Assembly (NCBI RefSeq): GCF_048564905.1 | Contig: NC_132998.1 | Span: forward strand, 58,352,484 to 58,416,483 | DNA length: 64,000 bases | Source: Vicugna pacos | Taxonomy: Eukaryota; Chordata; Mammalia; Artiodactyla; Camelidae | Direction: 5' to 3' | Shown: in pieces, positions 58,101 to 64,000 of the stretch | Numbering within the stretch: position 1 is the stretch's first letter | Layout of the letters: each line of letters opens with the position of its first letter | Made by a program: the position numbers and the translations under genes | Notes under the pieces: generated by a model | What the model was told of the DNA's origin: nothing | Database searches by the model: none | What the model saw: only the letters and a program-made list of their open reading frames with translations

Positions 58101-61100
58101 CAGTGCAAACCAGAGAAGGCAGCAAAATGTCCCCAAGACCTGGGTAACGTGGGCTGCCAGAGTCTAGACCCCACCTGGGGCAGAGGGTTTCTTCTCACTC
58201 AAAATGACACATTTCTAGGACATTCCAAGGGTATGGTTTCAGAACTCTAGGACTCTCCTTTTCTTGGATTCTAAAATTCCACACACCTCAGTTTCCTCTG
58301 AAACTTATGTTTCTAAGGTTCTCAAATACTACAATTTTGTATTTTAGGGACTTTGAGCATCAAAAAGGCTCATTTACAAGATTCTTAGCTTTGAAAATTC
58401 TAGGATCCCATGAGCCATACATTCACCCCACCTCCCTCCACAGCACCTCCCACCCACGGTGTCTTCTAGGGCACCAGCCCCACCTTCTGACTTTTCCCAA
58501 CTCCTTCCATTGAAACATACTCATTAATTGTCTGGCTCCACCCCACAGAGCCCTGAGCAGAGGCCAGGAGGGTTAGTGGTTCAGCTGAATTAGCTGATGC
58601 AAATGCTCTGATGGGGCAGGGGCTGGTGCAAGGAGCAAGGGGGCCCTGTGGGCGGGCACCAGAGCTGGCGGGGTTACCTGCAGCAGAAGCCGCTTGGGTT
58701 TCGGACCTCTCTTCCTATACCCCGACGCTCGGTCTCTCTCCTCCCTGGGGTGCAAAGCAGATGGCAGAAGAAAAGGAAACACTGGTGACATTTAAGGGAA
58801 AGGCATCCGCTCCACCCGGCCCCCTGCTGTCTATGGGGAAGGGGGACACTCTCTACAGGCCACCCCCAACCCTGCCTTACGGCTCCTCCCATCACTCTCT
58901 TTAGCCCATAACAATGTGGTCACATGTTCAACTCCCAGGGCTCCGCCTTCCCATCTGACTAAAGGTGAGGGCACAGCCACTGGTCCCAACTGCTGAGGTG
59001 GGACTTGGGGGCATCTCCAAAAATATGTGGGTCTTCACAGCTCCAGGGGTGTGCCAAGCTCTGCTCTTCATGCCACTGGGAACACCCCCCAAAACAATGC
59101 AGTTCCAATTTCTGCTCTTAGGAAACTTGTATAGAAGCCTCTCAATCAAATTTGCGTTGAATGCCCCAGGGGAGCTGATGAGAAGAAGGCAGGCGAGTCC
59201 TTCGTACCTACATGAAGCTCTCCCCAGATTTCCCCCATTTGGCCTCTGCTTGGACCAGTCCCACTTGTCTGTACAGTCTGGCTGGGGAGGGGGCAGAAAA
59301 ACTAGCCCATATTCAGGCCCCAGTAGATGCCACTCTCTGCTGGATGCCCTCCTCACATCCAAACACAACACACGAGGCACAACCTGAGGGCACGCACAAA
59401 GCCACATGACACACAGAGGCCCCAAGGCCATGCTGGAAGTGGTGGGAAAATTCATCCTGTTTCACTTCATTCCACTTATACTTTCTGTGGCCTTAGGCCA
59501 GTCTCTCAACCTGAGCCCAGCTAAGCCAGTGGATCTGTGGAGTCTGTTTTTGAGGTTCGCTCCTCCTGGAGGCAGCCCAGACATCAGACTCCAGGAGCAC
59601 TGAAGAAGGGCCCTCCCTCCCCATGGAGTCGGCCTCAGCAGGTCTGCTGTGGGGCCCTAGAACCAGCTTTTGAGAAAAGCACCCAGGGCATGTGATACCC
59701 ATGCCAAGCCAGGCCTCCCAAACCCCGAGGGCAAGAATCATCTCAGAACCCGGTGCTGGGCACCAGGACACCCTGCTCCAGGCCCAGCTCTACCCTGACC
59801 AATGGGAGACCTTGGCTGGGCCTCAGTTTCCTTGTCTGGAGCCAAGAGCTTCCCTTCTCAGCTGACCCCAGGGCTCCTGGAAGGAGGAAGGGAGGTCCTT
59901 GCTATTTCTCAAAATGCGGGGTAAAAAGACTGAAATAATAGAGGAAGAGAGAGGGAAGGAAAAGAAAAAAGAGGAAAAGGAGGAAGAAGTGGGGGGGAGC
60001 AAAAGGAAAGGACCTCGGGGTGAGGAAAGGATAATATGTATTTATTACATTTGTGTAAGTGTTGTTTATTATTATTTTTAGTATCATGTCCTGGACACTC
60101 TGTACAAGGCACTGCTCTCAATGCTTTAACCCTCACAGCCACCCAAGAGGGAGGCACGATTTCTAGCCTCATTTTATCCCTGAGGCATAGAGAGATTAAG
60201 TCAGTTGCCTGATGCCACAATTTTAACAATTTCTGCCACTGGTGAAGATGCTGAGCTCTGGGCTCCAGGCCTGACCAGGTCAGGCCTGAGGGCCGAGACA
60301 GGGCCAGCGGGGCAGGCTCGGAGCCCAGGCCACATGACCTGGCTTCCCATCTGCAGCATCCCTGCTCCTGCCCTGCAAACTGTGTGAGGAGGGCTGGGAG
60401 GTTAAGGTGGGGGCATTCATTCTGTCCAGTCCTTACCTACTGAGAGCCTTGGTTTCTGTCAGCCTTGGACCCTCTGCCCATCAGTATCCAGAGCGTGGCC
60501 CCAGCAAGCCCTGACTGCCCTCTTGGCTCCTCCATTAGAGTCCCCTGGCCAGACTCCTGAGTATCTTAAATACCCTGCAAAGCAGGTGTTAAAATGGTCA
60601 TCACCCACCTTCCACCCCCACCTCACCAAGACCCAGAAAGAAGGAGGAAGTCAAGTCACACAGTGGGTCTGTAGAATCCGCTAAGCTCCTCATTTGTTCC
60701 TTAACTATTGACTTTTCTGGCTCATTCAAAACAACATCCAAGTCCTCTACCAGGATTCGTAGGGCCCTCCCTGGGCTGCGTCCCTCATTCCTGGTGCTGT
60801 CCCTCCCCTCCCCCATGCCTTACCCCGCCTCATCGCTGACCCCTGCCCCAACCACACCACCCAGCCAGCCACACTCAGAGCCCCACTTGCCTCCATGCTG
60901 GCCCTCACAGGCCCTCACCCCAGGGCCTCTGCACTCACTGTGCTCTCCACCCGAGATGTTCTTCTCTAAAATACCTACTGGGCTTATTCCCTTACTTAGC
61001 TCGGGCTCTGGTCAAACACCACCACCTACCACCCCACTGAAACCAGCAGCCCCTGCCCAGCCCTCACTCCCTGCCCCGAGCCTGTCTGAGCAGCGGTCAG

Positions 61101-62482
61101 CACCATCCGTATGTGGTGTACTTTTCACTGCAGGTCTCCCTCCACACTGGAATGTGAGCCCCGTGAGGGCAGGGACATTAGTTGATTTTGTTCCTTGCCC
61201 CCAATTCCTGGAACAGTGCCCGGCACGTAGAAGGACCTCAATAAGGATTTGTTGAACAAATGAAAGAACGAACTAGCTGACTCCTTATTACCCTTAGGAA
61301 GACATTCACACAAGTCCTTTGAATCAGCAGCATGAGACCTCCTGGCAGAGAAGCCATCAGAAGGGGGCGAGGAGGGGCAGAGGAACAACAGCGACTTGGA
61401 GTCAGGAGCCCCCCCAGGCTAAATCCTACTTGGGCTGCTTCCCAGCTGTGAGGTTCCCAGACAAGTCCCTTAGCTCTTCAGAGCCTCAGTTTCCTCATCT
61501 GTCAAATGAGACCCTCATCCTTGTCTCAAGAGGTTATCAAAAGGAGACAAATAAAAATGATGATTTTATAAAAAGGGCCCAAACGGTACAGGGTCGATGG
61601 GTCGGGGTGAGGCAGAAAGACTGGGCAGCCGACTGGCAGGGAGGTTGGTAACACTGGGGCTCACGCAGAGAAGGGAATGGCTAGATTATGCTCACAAGGC
61701 CCTCCCACAAGGAGAAACAACATTTTTGTCAAAGGCTCCCTGCAAAGATGTGCCCTCATGGCCCATCAGAGGAGCTGCCAATCACTGACCAACCTGCAGA
61801 ATCACAGCAGAGCACTGGCAGAGCAGGAGACTGGGCCCGGAGGGGCAGCTTTGCCCAGGGCCACCCACCGAGGAGGTGACCAAGCAGGAGGCACTAGAAC
61901 TCAGATATCCTGGCTCCAAAGCCACACTCCCTCCTCTGGCCTTTCTTGAGTTCCATCTGACTTGGTGAGAGGGTCTCTAGGGGGAAGTCTCTCTCTGGTC
62001 CATCACTGAGCATGGCTGGACATGACTGACCCTGCTGCCCCATGCATGCAGGCTGCCTCTGTGTCCATTTTCACCTCCTTTGCTGAAACTGAAACCCCTA
62101 CCTTGAAACTCCTAGCTTCTGGGGAGATTGGGGCAGGTGTTACTGGGGGTGGCCAACAACAGCAGAGAGACTGAGGCCTGGGGTGGTCAGCTGAGTGGCC
62201 AGTATCACCCAGCAGCAGGAAGGAGCCAGGGCCCTTGCTGTCCCAGAACCTGGTGCCCACCACCTTCCCACAGCTGCAGACTAGACTGGGCTGTCCCTGC
62301 CAGACCCCTGCCCCCATGCCCGTGCCCTTTGTTCAGAGCCAAGCCAGCAGCAACTCCCTAAGAAAACCTCAGAGCCTGCCTTCCGCACAGCCCCATGGCA
62401 GGCTGAGCCCCCTTACTTCTCCTCATAGGCCATGACCAGGCGGGGGTCCAGGATGTGCTCCTCCGGCTCCCACGTGCTGTAC
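55023..62482 (-). CDS. CBX7: CBX7 Polycomb chromobox protein, exons 3-6 (5' part outside window)
   Basis: Chromodomain subunit of canonical PRC1, which reads H3K27me3 in the nucleus. Visible coding exons on the - strand are 62417-62482 (YSTWEPEEHILDPRLVMAYEE, C-terminal half of the chromodomain with its aromatic-cage Trp), 58678-58744 (EERDRASGYRKRGPKPKRLLLQ region with the AT-hook-like RKRGPKPKR), 55554-55905 (basic linker, HKYLRLSRKKFPP) and 55023-55180 (C-terminal Pc box EVTVTDITANSITVTF, which binds RING1). All junctions have GT/AG and agreeing phases, and the protein matches remembered human CBX7 nearly residue for residue. Exons 1-2 (start and first half of chromodomain) are beyond 64000. 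Placement next to the Z3 gene, transcribed towards it, is conserved in mammals. Confidence 0.95.
55554..55905 (-). CDS. CBX7: CBX7 exon 5
   Basis: 352 bp from RLYSMDLRSSHKAKGKEK to QPPEEE; GC- and CpG-rich. It leaves one base that exon 6 completes to Ala. Confidence 0.93.
57120..57215 (+). mobile_element. MIR SINE fragment
   Basis: gtgtgactctgggtgaact and ctgagcctcggtttcttcat fit MIR. Confidence 0.55.
57230..57700 (+). mobile_element. ERVL/MaLR-type LTR fossil (tentative)
   Basis: Ends ttacacagcaatagatgactgatac, like many ERVL-group LTR ends, in CBX7 intron 4. Strongly diverged and ancient. Confidence 0.4.
58678..58744 (-). CDS. CBX7: CBX7 exon 4
   Basis: 67 bp encoding EERDRASGYRKRGPKPKR and LLLQ, just after the chromodomain. 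Acceptor and donor (gtaacc) are both visible on the - strand. Confidence 0.93.
59935..60030. repeat. GA-rich low-complexity tract
   Basis: Purine run of gaggaagagagagggaagg type in CBX7 intron 3. Confidence 0.7.
60070..60230 (-). mobile_element. MIR SINE
   Basis: aaggcactgctctcaatgct and tagagagattaagtcagttg are the reverse complement of MIR. Confidence 0.55.
60780..61265 (+). mobile_element. L2 LINE fragment in CBX7 intron 3
   Basis: tgtgagccccgtgagggcag, aacagtgcccggcacgtag and tttgttgaacaaatgaa mark the L2 3' end; the upstream gggcctctgcactcactg part also fits. Confidence 0.65.
61390..61570 (+). mobile_element. MIR SINE
   Basis: gacttggagtcaggagcc, cagcctcagtttcctcatctg-like core and tcaaatgagaccc fit MIR. 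Confidence 0.6.
62417..62482 (-). CDS. CBX7: CBX7 exon 3 (chromodomain, C-terminal half)
   Basis: 66 bp encoding STWEPEEHILDPRLVMAYEE, the strand-helix end of the chromodomain. Flanked by acceptor ccacag and donor gtaagg on the - strand. Confidence 0.93.
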
Positions 62483-64000
62483 CTGTGGAGAGGAACAAGA
62501 GGTCAGAGCTGCTCTGCCAACCCTCCCACCCCACATTAGGAGGCCACAGCTGCTCCACCAGGGCCACTGTCTGCAGGACTCTGTGCCCTCCTGGTCCAGT
62601 GTAACTGTCACCTAATCCCATGTCCCTGGCCACCCAGGCTAGGTTGGGGGCCTCCGGGGGGCTTCAGTGACACCGGAACTCCCCCCATTCTGAGCACTGA
62701 TCACACCACCCTATAAATGACTGTGTCCAGCTCCCAACTAGACCCCCCTGTTCACTTCAGGTGAAGAGGGCAGGTCCTCTAAGTCCCCAGACTCCATCCC
62801 AATAAGAGGCAAGAGCAAGTGGTGAAGATCAGGGGCTCTGGCGTCAGACTGCCCAGGTTCAAAGCCCAGGTCTGCTCTTGCCAGCTGTGCAACATTAAAC
62901 AATTTATTCAACGTCTCTGTACTGATTTTCCCATCTGTAAAGGGCTCTTGTGCTGGTTAAATGCGTTCACGTGTCTATTTTGAGCAGTGCCTGGCACACA
63001 GGAAGTGTTCCGTGCATATTATTGTTCCTGTACCCAGCCCCCCCTATACCCCAGCCTGGCCTCTGCCCCGGCTGAGCTGCTCCCTCCCTCTCCACACACA
63101 TCTGCACACAGCAGGAATTTGGTGACTGAATGGTGCAGGGATCCTACAGCAGACACTCCCGAGGTATTTCCACAAGGGATCTTCCACCACTTCCAGACCA
63201 GACGGCATTCCCTGTGGGACAGACCCGGGCACTTCCAGAGCTCAGCCATCCTCCTTCCACCTGCACTATTATTTACTTAGTATCTGCCTTTAAATCAGTT
63301 CACTTTTTTGTTGTTGTTGTTTAAATAATTTTCTTTGAAAAGCAGATTTTATATGACTTCCATAAATGGAACGAGTGCCCCGGTCCTCCGGTCAACTGCT
63401 TCACTCATCCTTTAAGAGTCAGGTCCTTGTAGCTTTCCCTGACATCATTTCTAAGGTGTCCCACTTCCAACAGAATGAACCCTCCCCTCTGCTGCTCTCC
63501 AAGACCTTGCTGCTCATGGCACCTGCCATACTTATTGATAAATCAGGCTGGTGTCCTGGCTGGAAGATTGCAACCCCTTCCCAGAGCGCCCAGCCCAGGC
63601 CCCAGCCCCCAGGTGTTCTAGGGATGGCTGGAGAAGCCACCGCAGTTTTGCTCACCCTGAAGAAATGCTGAAAGTGAAACCGAGGTTTAATAGTTCGTGT
63701 AAAGCCCAAACTACAAACAACCAGAAGCTGGCAGACTTCAAACCTTCCTCCCCCAACAACAAAGGCTGAATTTCCTCAACTGTAACCAGTAAGAAGAGAG
63801 GGGGCATTTTGTGTTCCTCTTTTGTCCCCTTCCTGGCCCTCTCTCTTTCTCTAGTTGAAGTGTCTCTTCAGTGCTCTAGTCAGCTCTGCCCTGCCCATTT
63901 CCCCACTGCCCTGCCTATTTTTTGTTGATGTAGCTGCTATGTGGTTCCTGGCAAGTCCCTCACCTTCTCTGTACTTCAATTCCTCCTCTTAAGAACCACC
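62483..64000 (-). other. CBX7 intron 2 (partial)
   Basis: Contains a MIR. CBX7 exon 2 (VEYLVKWKGWPPK) was sought and not found, so it lies to the right of the window. Confidence 0.6.
62828..63015 (+). mobile_element. MIR SINE in CBX7 intron 2
   Basis: ggctctggcgtcagactgcc, aggttcaaagccc, ttttcccatctgtaaag and gcagtgcctggcacacagg follow MIR from head to tail. Confidence 0.7.

Larger units (their letters stand above)
55906..58677 (-). other. CBX7 intron 4
   Basis: Holds a C-rich tract (56020-56060), a MIR fragment, an ERVL-type LTR fossil and unique sequence. No exon seen. Confidence 0.6.
58745..62416 (-). other. CBX7 intron 3
   Basis: Holds the GA-rich tract, two MIRs and an L2; otherwise unique sequence. 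Confidence 0.6.

Overview
This is a mammalian nuclear DNA window. It carries the single-copy tRNA-derived SINE of camelids (two copies with A and B box remnants), artiodactyl-type L1, ancient MIR/L2/MER elements and endogenous retrovirus LTRs. No BovB or Bov-tA repeats were seen. With the gene order, this points to a camelid (alpaca, llama or camel). The window is the APOBEC3 (A3) antiviral cytidine deaminase locus and its distal neighbour CBX7; the other flank gene, CBX6, is not visible in the first 5 kb.

Layout. 1-5.5 kb: no gene; MLT1 LTR, L2 and L1 fossils. 5.5-11.7 kb: a large inverted repeat with near-identical 1,135-bp arms (5511-6645 and 10573-11707), with an older degenerate inverted pair in its interior. 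11.8-15.0 kb: A3Z1, a one-domain deaminase on the + strand (coding exons at 12302-14674). 15-31.5 kb: repeats and LTRs with no functional gene seen. 31.5-36.7 kb: A3Z2, + strand. 36.7-44.2 kb: the Z2/Z3 intergenic segment, which carries two further copies of the A3 first-exon cassette (39.3-40.0 kb), then A3Z3 (A3H-like), + strand. 44.2-51.9 kb: L1, LTR and ERV fossils. About 51.9-64 kb: the 3' half of CBX7 on the - strand (coding exons 3-6; exons 1-2 lie beyond the window).

The three A3 genes give one copy of each zinc-domain class in the ancestral order Z1-Z2-Z3. All three have intact HxE...PCxxC catalytic motifs, consistent exon phases and canonical GT/AG sites. They can also make a fourth protein. 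The A3Z2 stop codon lies inside the splice donor of its last coding exon, and splicing from that donor to A3Z3 exon 2 keeps frame and gives a two-domain Z2-Z3 protein of about 419 residues. Z2 and Z3 share an almost identical promoter block with an ISRE-like motif, which fits interferon co-regulation of single-domain and fused forms. CBX7 is a Polycomb chromodomain protein transcribed towards the A3 cluster and is functionally unrelated.

Limits: first exons of A3Z1 and A3Z3 are inferred, repeat family names come from remembered consensus features without a library search, and repeat ends are approximate unless a direct repeat or TG...CA boundary is cited.
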